A stretch of 6,668 nt of DNA from Betaproteobacteria bacterium (GCA_005889025.1 VBCZ01000069.1:1-6668), one strand, 5' to 3'; positions 1 to 6,283 are shown, numbered from the stretch's first letter. The notes: a model not told the origin generated them from the letters alone. Program-made: numbers and translations.

Positions 1-436
1 CCTGAATGCGCCCGGGAATGAACGCTTCGTTCGAGAAGCCCGCAGCGACGAAGGTCTTCCAATCGGTCTCGATGCCGCGCTTCTCGAGGAGCTTCTGCGT
101 CTGCAGGATATGGCCGATCATCTCCTCGCTCGACCACACCACGATCCACGCGGCGCTGATCGGCCACCAGCCCTTGCTTTGCAGCCACTGCTTCGACTTC
201 GCCGAGATCTGTTCGTACGGGAGCGGCCATCCCCAATCGGTGAACTTTTGTCCGCCGACCGCCGGAGCCGGGGAGCCGGTCGGCTGAGCGTTGGCGGCGG
301 TGGCCGCCACGAGATCGCCCAGCAGCAGGCCGCCCGCGACCGTGACGACATCACCGAGAAATTGTCGGCGTGGGAGACCGGTGTTCGATTCAGCCGGCAC
401 GACGCGCGGGCTGTCCTTCGATTTCGAGTCGTCCAT
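1..436 (-). CDS. Tat-exported periplasmic protein, probable ABC-transporter solute-binding protein (N-terminal part)
   Basis: The first 145 residues are visible; the gene runs off the left edge. The ATG at 436 is preceded by a strong Shine-Dalgarno, AGGAGG on the minus strand (444-449), 7 nt away. The N-terminus is a clear twin-arginine signal peptide: polar leader, PRRQFLG with the arginine pair at residues 23-24, a hydrophobic stretch at about 29-45, and ANA at 48-50 just before a likely cleavage site, then a Pro/Ala/Gly linker. The mature part is rich in Trp and includes GWWPISAAW, an amphipathic stretch LLEKRGIETDW, and NEAFIPGRIQ at the edge. A helix followed by KRGIETDW resembles the first lobe of NitT/TauT-type solute-binding proteins, and location beside catabolic genes fits import of the substrate. 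The Tat export call is firm; the ABC-transporter assignment is inference. It lies 149 bp downstream of the BKACE gene on the same strand. Confidence 0.6.
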   Translation of the reverse strand, partial: MDDSKSKDSPRVVPAESNTGLPRRQFLGDVVTVAGGLLLGDLVAATAANAQPTGSPAPAVGGQKFTDWGWPLPYEQISAKSKQWLQSKGWWPISAAWIVVWSSEEMIGHILQTQKLLEKRGIETDWKTFVAAGFSNEAFIPGRIQ

Positions 437-585
437 TGCATATCCTCCTGGCAGTTATGTTCAGTGCCGTTTTCTCTGCTGCCGCTCATCGTCGCCGCGC
501 ACTGGGACGCCGATTGCACGGGTCGCGAGCGCGGCGTTGATTTCGAAATTCAAAGTCCAGGCCCGCTCATATCGCAACCCGGTGT
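437..585. other. intergenic gap between BKACE gene and exported-protein gene
   Basis: This 149-bp stretch separates two minus-strand genes. It contains the Shine-Dalgarno of the exported-protein gene at 444-449. I see no convincing hairpin terminator or promoter; the spacing is long enough for the downstream gene to have its own promoter. Confidence 0.4.
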
Positions 586-1419
586 TCAATGGGCGGGCGC
601 AAGACCCAGCATCTGTCGCGCTTCGGCGGCGCTCGCCGGCCGCCGCTCGTATTGCGCACAGGCATCGACGATCTTCTGCACCAACTCGGCGTTGCTCGCC
701 GCGAGACGGTCGGGCGTGACGCGGAGGTTATCCTCGAGCCCCGTGCGGCAATGCCCGCCGCTTTCGAGGCACCACTGGTTGACCTCCCATTGATGCCGGC
801 CGATACCGGCGGCGACCCAGGTGGCCCCGGGCAGCACGTCTTCGATCTCGCCGCGCAGAAAATCGAACACCGACCGGCGCGCGGGCATCGCGTTGGGCAC
901 ACCCATGACGAACTGCACGTGGGGGCGCTCCTTGACGAGGCCTTTCTTGACCAGATTGGCCGCGTTGTACAGCATCGATAGGTCGAAGACTTCGATCTCC
1001 GGCTTGACGCCGTTTTGGAGCATGGCCTGCGCGAGTCGTTCGACGAAGTCCGGCGGGTTCTCGTAAATGCCCACGGGAAAGTTGACCGAGCCGGTGGCGA
1101 GCGATGCCATGTCGGGTTTGAGGTACAGCATGGCGCCGCGTTGCGACTGCTCGCGGCCGCGGCCACCTGTGGAGAATTGCACGATCATGCCGGGACAGTG
1201 CTTCTGCACGCCCTCCTGCACCTGAGCGTAGAGCTCCGGAGCGGAGCCCGGCGACTCGTCGGGATTGCGCACGTGTATATGCACGACCGATGCACCCGCC
1301 TCGAAGGCCTCGTGCGTCGATTCAACCTGCTCAGCCGGCGTCACCGGAATGGCGGGGTTGTCCTTCTTGCGCGGAACTGCCCCGGTGATGGCTACGGTAA
1401 TAATGACCGGTTGCGTCAT
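586..1419 (-). CDS. beta-keto acid cleavage enzyme (DUF849 / 3-keto-5-aminohexanoate cleavage family)
   Basis: A complete 277-residue protein of the BKACE family (DUF849). The family condenses a beta-keto acid with acetyl-CoA and splits it into acetoacetate and a new CoA ester, using a zinc ion in a TIM barrel in the cytoplasm. Key signatures are all present: HIHVRN at 47-52 (zinc ligands His47 and His49), FSTGG at 82-86 (substrate carboxylate binding), KPEIEVFD at 139-146, VMGVPNAMPA at 171-180, AGIGRHQ at 204-210 and GGHCRTGLEDN at 221-231 (third zinc ligand Glu229). Length matches the family and no internal damage is visible. The RNPDESPGS segment after the zinc motif and the FSTGGRGRE loop place it in a BKACE subgroup whose substrate I cannot name. 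Its ATG overlaps the stop of the IclR-type gene as ATGA (1416-1419), so the two were translated together; a purine-rich GGAAGGA lies about 9 nt upstream of the ATG. Confidence 0.92.
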   Translation of the reverse strand: MTQPVIITVAITGAVPRKKDNPAIPVTPAEQVESTHEAFEAGASVVHIHVRNPDESPGSAPELYAQVQEGVQKHCPGMIVQFSTGGRGREQSQRGAMLYLKPDMASLATGSVNFPVGIYENPPDFVERLAQAMLQNGVKPEIEVFDLSMLYNAANLVKKGLVKERPHVQFVMGVPNAMPARRSVFDFLRGEIEDVLPGATWVAAGIGRHQWEVNQWCLESGGHCRTGLEDNLRVTPDRLAASNAELVQKIVDACAQYERRPASAAEARQMLGLAPAH

Positions 1420-2212
1420 GCCGCTTTGTCCTTCCTGCTCGAATCGGCTCGCCGCCGCAGCGGCGCCGGTGCGTTCGACGCGCTCACCTGGTCAAACGTT
1501 GCGGCGATTGCGGCCGCCGCGTTTTTCATGGCGGGGAGGAATGCGTAGCCTTTCTTGAGCGTCATCCGGGGCGCCGGACCGTGGACGGCGACGGCAGCGC
1601 ACATCCGCGCCTGCGCATCGCGGACCGGCACGGCCAGGCAAAGAGCGCCGACATGCTCACGATCGTCCGCTGTGTGTAACGCGGGAGCGGCCCGGCACCC
1701 AGCAGCCTTCGCACCTGGGCGAGTGGCAGCTCGGATAACAACAGCTTGCCGCTCGCCGTGCAATGGAGCGGAACGCGCGAGCCGGTCTTCATGTGCGGCC
1801 GGATGTTCGCGGAGGTTTCGACGCGCTCCAGGTAAACGACATCGGTCCCATCGAGCATCGTGAAATTGCATGTCTCGCCGATCGCCTCCACCAGCCGCGA
1901 GAGGATCGCGCGCCGCTCGCGCCGCTGTGGCGACCGCATCTGCACGTCGAGCGCCAGTGCGGATATCCGTTCGCCGACCAGATAGCGCTTTACGTGCACT
2001 TCGCGCTGTACGACGCCGCCGCGGACCAGAAGCCTCAGGATGCGAAAAATGGTGGGCTTGGGCAATCCGATCGCCCGGGTCAGCTCCTCGAGCGTGGGGG
2101 GCTCCTCTGCAGCGGCAATGTGCTCGAGCACCGTGAATGCGCGCAGCGTCGCCGACTCGCGGTTTTCGGTGCCGGTGGACAGGGAGGCAAGTTTCACTGG
2201 CCGAAATTCCAT
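1416..2212 (-). pseudogene. IclR-family transcriptional regulator, frame broken by an internal deletion
   Basis: Residues 1-185 from the ATG at 2212 read as a normal IclR protein: winged helix-turn-helix at about 21-85 (LEELTRAIGLPKPTIFRILRLL begins at residue 41) and the effector domain with TSANIRPHMKTGSRVPLHCTASGK (about 133-156) and YTQRTIV. The frame then drifts into nonsense and stops at 1562. The expected C-terminus continues in another frame (LCLAVPVRDAQARM, GPAPRMTLKKG, then a helix) to the stop at 1416-1418, which overlaps the BKACE start as ATGA. Comparing with the usual IclR spacing between TI(V/T) and the CLAVPV strand, about 23 residues are missing; net loss is about 70 nt, and the reading length of 797 nt requires a loss of 1 mod 3. 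The break lies at about 1638-1646, where GCTCTTTGCC is readable in either frame, suggesting a microhomology deletion. The regulator is divergent from the carboxylase operon, so it probably controlled both arms. An alternative GTG start exists at 2197. It could instead be an assembly error in an intact gene. Confidence 0.82.
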
Positions 2213-2217
2213 GTTTC

Positions 2218-2247
2218 ATTATTGCAAAGTTTTTGCTTGCCGTGCAA
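2218..2247 (-). promoter_or_regulatory. candidate iclR promoter
   Basis: On the minus strand a -35-like TTGCAC (2247-2242) is followed after 18 bp by AATAAT (2223-2218), which matches five of six bases of the sigma-70 -10 consensus. Transcription would begin at about 2211, essentially on the ATG at 2212. No Shine-Dalgarno is seen there, so the mRNA may be leaderless, or the true start may be the GTG at 2197. Prediction by eye only. Confidence 0.4.
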
Positions 2248-2248
2248 T
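2221..2248. promoter_or_regulatory. inverted repeat, candidate IclR operator
   Basis: ATTGCA (2221-2226) and TGCAAT (2243-2248) form an interrupted palindrome with a 16-bp spacer. Nested in it is GCAAA-GTT-TTTGC with a gap (2224-2228 and 2232-2236). The arms cover the -10/-35 boxes of both divergent promoters. IclR proteins usually bind such sites between their own gene and the target operon; the assignment is positional inference. Confidence 0.35.
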
Positions 2249-2251
2249 GAT
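2222..2251 (+). promoter_or_regulatory. candidate promoter of the biotin carboxylase operon
   Basis: TTGCAA (2222-2227) and AATGAT (2246-2251), separated by 18 bp, each match four of six sigma-70 consensus bases. The expected start of transcription near 2258 would give a leader of about 60 nt before the TTG at 2321. It overlaps the minus-strand promoter face to face, so one bound regulator could control both. Weak by consensus alone. Confidence 0.3.
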
Positions 2252-2320
2252 GCCTGACCGAATGAAGCGCCGGCCGGGCGCGTACGGTGCCGGCCGGTAT
2301 TCGTCGTTGCGGAGCTTCGC

Positions 2321-2842
2321 TTGGCCCACGACAACCTCACTTATGACGACCTTGTGCGGATCGTCGAACTCATCAAATCGTCGGAGCAGTTCTCCGAATT
2401 CCGACTGAAGATCGGCGAAATCGAGGTAGAGCTTCGGCGCAGGCAGGGCGCGGGATCTTCCGGGATGGTCGCGCCGACCGCGGCGGCAGCGGGATCGTTG
2501 CCAACATCCTCCTCTGCTGCGCGTGAAGCGGGCGATCTCATCCCCGCGCATGATCCGACCGCGCCCGCTGTGCCGGCGTGGGCGCCGGAGGCGATCGTTA
2601 TCCGCGCGCCCATGGTCGGGACGTTTTACCGGGCGCCCGAACCCGGGGCGCCGCCATTCGTCGCGACCGGACAGCTTGTCGAGCCCGATAGCGTCGTGTG
2701 CATCATCGAAGTGATGAAACTCATGAACTCGATCCGCGCAGGCGAGCGTGGAGTTGTAGCGCAGGTGTTGGTAGACGATGGCAGCACGGTCGAGACTGGT
2801 GCGCCGCTCATCGTCCTCGACGCCGCGCCCGCCCTGTCATGA
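2321..2842 (+). CDS. AccB-type biotin carboxyl carrier protein
   Basis: A complete 173-residue carrier subunit. Residues 1-40 (DLVRIVELIKSSEQFSEFRL then IEVELRRR) match the helical N-terminus of AccB. Residues about 42-90 form an Ala/Pro/Ser linker. The biotinyl domain occupies about 92-167: RAPMVGTFYRAPEPGAPPF includes the thumb segment typical of AccB-class carriers, and EVMKLMN (130-136) carries the biotinylated Lys133. The usual motif is E(A/V)MK(M/L)M, so this one is normal. It shuttles carboxyl groups between the biotin carboxylase and carboxyltransferase encoded next. No ATG is in frame; the TTG at 2321 is chosen because GGAG lies 6 nt upstream and the protein start aligns with AccB. 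The stop overlaps the next gene's ATG (ATGA, 2839-2842). Unlike many pyruvate carboxylase B or OadA systems, the carrier is a separate AccB-like protein rather than a domain of the carboxyltransferase. Confidence 0.9.
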   Translation: MAHDNLTYDDLVRIVELIKSSEQFSEFRLKIGEIEVELRRRQGAGSSGMVAPTAAAAGSLPTSSSAAREAGDLIPAHDPTAPAVPAWAPEAIVIRAPMVGTFYRAPEPGAPPFVATGQLVEPDSVVCIIEVMKLMNSIRAGERGVVAQVLVDDGSTVETGAPLIVLDAAPALS

Positions 2843-3031
2843 CGACTGCGCGCCTCCCGCTTCGGCGCATCCTGGTCGCCAACCGCGGCGAAATCGCGGT
2901 GCGCATCATTCGCGCATCCCGCGAGCTGGGCATCGAGGCGATCCAGGCGTATTCGGAAGCCGATCGCGATTCGCTTGCGGTGCACCTGGCCGACGGCTCG
3001 ATCTGCATCGGCCCACCCCCTTCGAGCCAAA

Positions 3032-3060
3032 GTTACCTGAAGGGCGATCGGATGATCGAC
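3032..3060 (+). repeat. inverted repeat, left (source) copy inside biotin carboxylase gene
   Basis: These 29 bases encode the normal SYLKGDRMID region of the carboxylase. Their reverse complement matches 3739-3767 at 28 of 29 positions, with 23 consecutive identities (3032-3054). Because this copy encodes conserved AccC sequence, it is the original and the right copy the intruder. Confidence 0.85.
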
Positions 3061-3738
3061 GCGGCGCGCGCCGTGAAAGCCGACGCGATCCATCCCGGCT
3101 ATGGGTTTCTTTCCGAGAATGCGGCATTCGCGCAGGCTTGCGAGGATGCGAACATCGCCTTCATCGGGCCGCCGGCGCGCGCGATCGCGCTAATGGGCGA
3201 CAAAACGGCAGCGCGCCGGATGGCCGCGAGGGCGGGCGTGCCGATCACACCGGGATCGCTGGGCACGGTGTCCGACGCCAGGGCCGCATGCGAGGCTGCG
3301 GCGCTCATCGGCTATCCGGTGCTACTCAAGGCCGCTGCCGGCGGCGGCGGGCGCGGAATGCGCGTGGTGCGCAACAATGAGGAGCTGGCGGCCCGCTTCA
3401 CCGATGCGGCGCGCGAGGCTCAGGGAGCGTTTGGAAACGGCAGCCTCTATGTCGAGCAATTCCTCGAACGCGTGAGGCACGTGGAGATCCAGGTACTCTG
3501 CGACGGTCGAACGATGCTGCACCTGGGTGAGCGCGATTGCTCGGTGCAACGGCGCAACCAGAAACTGGTCGAGGAAAGCCCCTCGCCCGCTCTGGACGGC
3601 GCGGTCCGCGCCCGCATGTGCGATGCCGCGCTGCGGGTCTGCCGTGAGGTCGACTATCGTAGCGCCGGTACAATCGAGTTCATCCTCGATGCAGCGAGCG
3701 GCGCTTTCTACTTCATGGAGATGAATACGCGCGTGCAG

Positions 3739-3767
3739 GTCGAACATCCGATCGCCCTTCAGGTAAC
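3739..3767 (-). repeat. inverted repeat, right (intruding) copy at the carboxylase break
   Basis: This is the reverse complement of 3032-3060 with one mismatch at 3744. The first 12 bases also encode the expected VEHP residues, so the two sites shared about 11 of 12 bases before the event. The rest replaces native sequence: it reads IALQV where the family has a T-E pair followed by a helix. The end of the copy coincides with the frame break. Confidence 0.8.
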
Positions 3768-4167
3768 CTCAGGGCGAGCTGCTGCCGTTGACGCAGGACA
3801 GCGTGCGCCTCAACGGACATGCGATCGAATGCCGAATCAACGCGGAGGACTCTGCACGCGACTTCGCCCCGTCGCCGGGCCAGGTGCGCGGCCTTCGCTT
3901 TCCCGGCGGCCCCGGCATTCGCATCGACTCGCATCTGTTCGAGGGATATCGCATTCCGCCGTTCTACGATTCACTGATCGCCAAGCTCATCGCCTGGGGC
4001 CGGGATCGCGACGAGGCAATCGCGCGGATGCGTCGGGCGCTTTCAGAAATGCGTGTGGAAGGCGTAGACACGACCCTGCCGTTCCACATTCGCCTGCTCG
4101 ACGACGCCCGCTTCCGCGCCGGCGATATTCACACCCGCTTCGTCGAAGACGAGCTGATGGGGGTCGC

Positions 4168-5543
4168 ATGAAATCGCGCAAGGATCGGGTCGGGGACAAT
4201 CGGCGGTTCGACTTCATCGACGTCACGCTGCGCGACGCGCATCAATGCCTGTGGTCCACGCGGATGACTACCGCCATGATGACGCCGGTCCTCGAGCTTA
4301 TCGATCGCGCCGGCTACGCCTACGTCAACATCATGGGCGGGGCGGTGTTCGATGTGTGCGTGCGCTACCTGCATGAGAACCCCTGGGAGCGCATCGGCCT
4401 CCTCTGCGACCGGCTTGCGACTCCGTGCGACGGGCTCACCCGGGCCCAGAGCCTGTACACGTTCGAGCTCTTCCCCGACGATATCGTCGCGCTCAACTCG
4501 CACGTGCTGGCGCGCCGCGGCATCGACGTCCTCACGGTGTACGACGCGTTGAACGACAACCGCAACATCGTCTCGTCGGTGCGCTCGGGACACGAGGCTG
4601 GGATGAAGGTCAATGCGATGATGACCTACACGCTTTCGCCCGTGCATACCGATGCGTACTACGTTGCGCGTACCCGGGAGCTCGTTGCGCTCGCGGTCGA
4701 CTTCATTTCGATCAAGGACCCGACCGGCCTCCTGACTCCGGAGCGCGGTCGCAAGCTATTCCCCGCGGTCGTCAAAGCGGCCGGATCGATCCCCGTCCAA
4801 TTGCATTCGCATTGCCAGTCGGGACTCGCCCCCGAGGTTTACGAGATTGCGATGCAGAGCGGCTTTCGTCTGGGCTACACCGCTACCGCGCCTCTGGCCA
4901 ACGGCGCGTCGCTTCCGGCCACCGAGGACGTCTTGGCGCGTGCGCGCAACCTGGGCTTCGTCACCTCCATGAACGACGGCGTTTTGGCCGAGATCGCCGG
5001 TTATTTCGATTGGTTGTGCGAGCGCGAAGGCAAGCCGCGGGGGAAGGTCGCGAAGTACGATTCCGCGCTCTACGAGCACCAGATCCCGGGTGGAATGATT
5101 TCCAACCTGCGCTCTCAACTCCAGACGATGAAGCTTGAGCACCGCCTGCCCGAAATACTGGAGGAAGCCGCCCGCGTGGGCCAGGACCTGGGCTACCCGA
5201 TTGTCGTGAGTCCGTTCGCCCAGTACATCGTGACCCAGGCAACGTTGAACGTGGTGCAGGGCAAGCGCTACGCGACCATCCCTGACGAAATCCGCAAATA
5301 CGCGAGGGGATATTACGGTCGGCCGGCGGCGACGCGGAGCTTGGGTCCGCCGCGAGCGACGAGGACTTGTTGCTCGCTGCGTTCTACGACCGCAAACTAC
5401 TTGCCGCGCTTCGCAATCCGGTTCCCGAATGTCGTTTCCGCACCACGCCGCTCACCGAGCTGGTCGGCTTTCTCTCCACTCGCTCAGACATCGAATATGC
5501 GCGCATTCGGTTTGCCGGCGCCGACATTACCATTTCGGCGTAG
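4168..5543 (+). pseudogene. 5S / PycB / OadA-type carboxyltransferase, broken near the C-terminus
   Basis: An HMGL-like TIM-barrel carboxyltransferase that moves the carboxyl group between biotin and a 2-oxo acid (pyruvate/oxaloacetate in known relatives). The ATG overlaps the biotin carboxylase stop (ATGA, 4168-4171). Metal and catalytic residues are intact: DVTLRDAHQ (18-26, metal ligand Asp18), IKDPTGLL with the lysine that is carbamylated in relatives (Lys183), and LHSHCQSG (212-219, ligands His213 and His215). MGGAVFDVCVRYL (57-69) and YDALNDNRN (125-133) are family signatures. The conserved carboxylase domain follows (YEHQIPGGM, then SPFAQYIVTQA). After GYYGRPAA (381-388) the frame fails. 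Beyond about 5328 another frame gives AELGSAASDEDLLLAAFY and a plausible C-terminus to TAG at 5541-5543; relatives have roughly 30 more residues between these points, and the 1376-nt length requires a loss of 1 mod 3. No biotinyl domain is present, consistent with the separate carrier. Substrate is uncertain. The barrel itself might still fold despite the altered tail. Confidence 0.82.
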
Positions 5544-5660
5544 GAATCTAGACTGCGTCATCGCCGCCGCCGCAGCGATACTGCGTCCGGCTCGACCGCA
5601 CGCTGGAAACCCGCAGGCAATCCAGAAACTTCCTGAGCTTTGTGGAAATGACTGACAATG
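5544..5660. other. intergenic stretch after the carboxyltransferase
   Basis: No gene with a start codon is seen. One plus-strand frame is open from 5552 to the TAG at 5669-5671 and gives a basic peptide ending RNFLSFVEMTDNDGL. It faintly recalls the C-terminal end of some transposases, but it is too short to assign. The TAG coincides with the GTAG of the adjacent REP-like unit. Confidence 0.3.
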
Positions 5661-5738
5661 ACGGGCTGTAGGGCCGAATTCATTCGGCCGCATTGGTGAA
5701 AGAAACAGCCCGTGCGCATGAATTCGCACCTACGGGCT
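5661..5738. repeat. inverted pair of REP-like palindromes (REPIN-like element)
   Basis: Two related units face each other. Unit 1 (plus): GTAG at 5668-5671, then the perfect palindrome GGCCGAAT-TC-ATTCGGCC (5672-5689). Unit 2 (minus): GTAG at 5733-5730, then GTGCG-AATTCATG-CGCAC (5729-5712). Both cores contain CGAATTCAT. Outer arms also pair: ACGGGCTGT (5661-5669) with ACAGCCCGT (5705-5713), and AGCCCGT (5707-5713) with ACGGGCT (5732-5738), so two alternative folds compete. A GTAG before an imperfect palindrome, arranged as an inverted doublet between convergent genes, is the known layout of REPINs mobilised by REP-associated tyrosine transposases. No such transposase is in the window. Confidence 0.6.
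5698..5738 (-). terminator. probable terminator for the minus-strand 172-aa gene
   Basis: Read on the minus strand, the hairpin AGCCCGT...ACGGGCT (5738-5707), with an inner GCG/CGC extension, is followed by GTTTCTTTC (5706-5698), an interrupted T-rich run. It starts 11 bp after the stop at 5749. It is built from the right REP-like unit. The plus strand lacks a clear U-tract, so termination of the carboxylase operon here is less certain. Confidence 0.45.
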
Positions 5739-5748
5739 CAGCAAAGCT

Positions 5749-6267
5749 TTAAAGCCACAACAAACTCATCCTCCGCCACAGGACTCGCTCGAAGGCCTGG
5801 TCAAACCATTCATTCTTCGCCAATCGGCCGAACCAAGGCGTCGATCGCGAACGTTTGCGCTGCGCGGAATCCAGCGCGCTGCGGTCCGAGAGTCGATGGA
5901 GTACGTAGAATTGGCAGCCCCGTCGCGTGGACATTTCCAGGAACTGGAATCCTTGCCATTCGCGGCATTCCAGAAGCATCGGGCCGTGCTCGCATTGATA
6001 CCACGCGCAGAACTCTTCACGCCAATCCTCAGGCGTCCAGATCCCGACTGAGAAAATCCATGGTCCCGCCTCGGGACCGGAGCGGCCCCTCGAGAACAGT
6101 GCGCTGACGCGTTTTTCGACGACCTCCTTGGGCGCCCTGCCTTGTTCGCAAAGAATGAGGCTGCCCCGGTTGTCTTCGCGCAGCAGGCACTCGGCTGCGC
6201 CCCTGGCATGGGCCGCGAGAGCCTCGACTTCCTTCCTCTTGACCGATGATGATTGCCAGATGAGCAT
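5749..6267 (-). CDS. small protein with WYxxEH motif, probable dimeric alpha/beta-barrel fold
   Basis: A complete 172-residue cytoplasmic protein without signal peptide or membrane segments. Residues about 80-145 contain the recognisable part: DWREEFCAWYQCEHGPMLL (81-99, WY at 89-90 and EH at 93-94), a strand FQFLEM, then CQFYVLHRLSDRSALDS (118-134) and TPWF (143-146). The order (aromatic-rich helix with WY..EH, a strand, Y-L-x-L-x-D, then TPW) is that of EthD/Dabb-like uncharacterised barrel proteins that often accompany aromatic or ketone degradation genes. The N-terminal 70 residues (LLREDNRGSLILCEQ) probably form a first, degenerate barrel half. The ATG at 6267 is chosen because AGAGG lies 7 nt upstream and it starts 16 nt after the AraC-family stop; an upstream ATG at 6303 overlaps that gene and lacks a Shine-Dalgarno. 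Function is unknown, and confidence in the fold is moderate. Confidence 0.65.
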   Translation of the reverse strand: MLIWQSSSVKRKEVEALAAHARGAAECLLREDNRGSLILCEQGRAPKEVVEKRVSALFSRGRSGPEAGPWIFSVGIWTPEDWREEFCAWYQCEHGPMLLECREWQGFQFLEMSTRRGCQFYVLHRLSDRSALDSAQRKRSRSTPWFGRLAKNEWFDQAFERVLWRRMSLLWL

Positions 6268-6283
6268 CGACGTGCCTCTCCCG

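Larger units (their letters stand above)
2839..4171 (+). pseudogene. biotin carboxylase (AccC type), frame broken by a deletion with an inverted insertion
   Basis: This encodes the ATP-dependent biotin carboxylase that loads bicarbonate onto the carrier. The start ATG overlaps the carrier stop. Residues 1-304 are a well-conserved AccC: ILVANRGEIAVRIIRA (11-26), HPGYGFLSEN (85-94), ATP-grasp loop KAAAGGGGRGMR (164-175), the HLGERDCSVQRRNQK stretch (228-242) and the catalytic EMNTRVQVEHP (294-304). The frame is then lost. The C-terminal domain resumes from about 3770 in another frame (QGELLPLTQD, LNGHAIECRINAED, FAPSPG, RIDSHLFEGYRIPPFYDS) to the stop at 4169-4171. A TAA (3764-3766) sits just before the re-entry. 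Against E. coli AccC, the GVDLIREQLRIAA helix after VEHPVTEMIT is missing; the net loss is about 35 nt, and the 1333-nt length requires 2 mod 3. Bases 3739-3767 at the break are an inverted copy of 3032-3060. As written no functional enzyme is made. It may instead be a misassembled intact gene of about 455 codons. Confidence 0.88.

Noticed and set aside
705..728. Possible donor for the carboxyltransferase break, sharing ACGGTCGG and GACGCGGAG with 5316-5339
   Set aside because: The two matching words are short and differently spaced; in GC-rich DNA this is expected by chance.
110..793. Long plus-strand open frame of 227 codons over the exported-protein and BKACE genes
   Set aside because: Arg/Ala/Ser-rich shadow of the minus-strand genes; no recognisable motif, and both minus-strand genes are clearly real.
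567..1166. 199-codon minus-strand frame inside the BKACE gene
   Set aside because: Out of frame with the conserved BKACE protein, low-complexity Ser/Arg content, no family features.
2247..2408. ATG-ATG pair at 2247 and 2250 as start of a small gene or of the carrier
   Set aside because: The frame is not that of the carrier and reads as Ser/Arg shadow sequence across the real N-terminus.
2698..2838. Upstream extension of the biotin carboxylase start to 2698
   Set aside because: It overlaps the carrier's biotinyl domain out of frame; the ATG at 2839 begins the conserved AccC N-terminus and overlaps the carrier stop as ATGA.
3764..3790. Programmed ribosomal frameshift rescuing biotin carboxylase
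   Set aside because: A frame change alone would not restore the missing helix, there is no slippery heptamer, and the joint consists of an inverted copy of upstream sequence.
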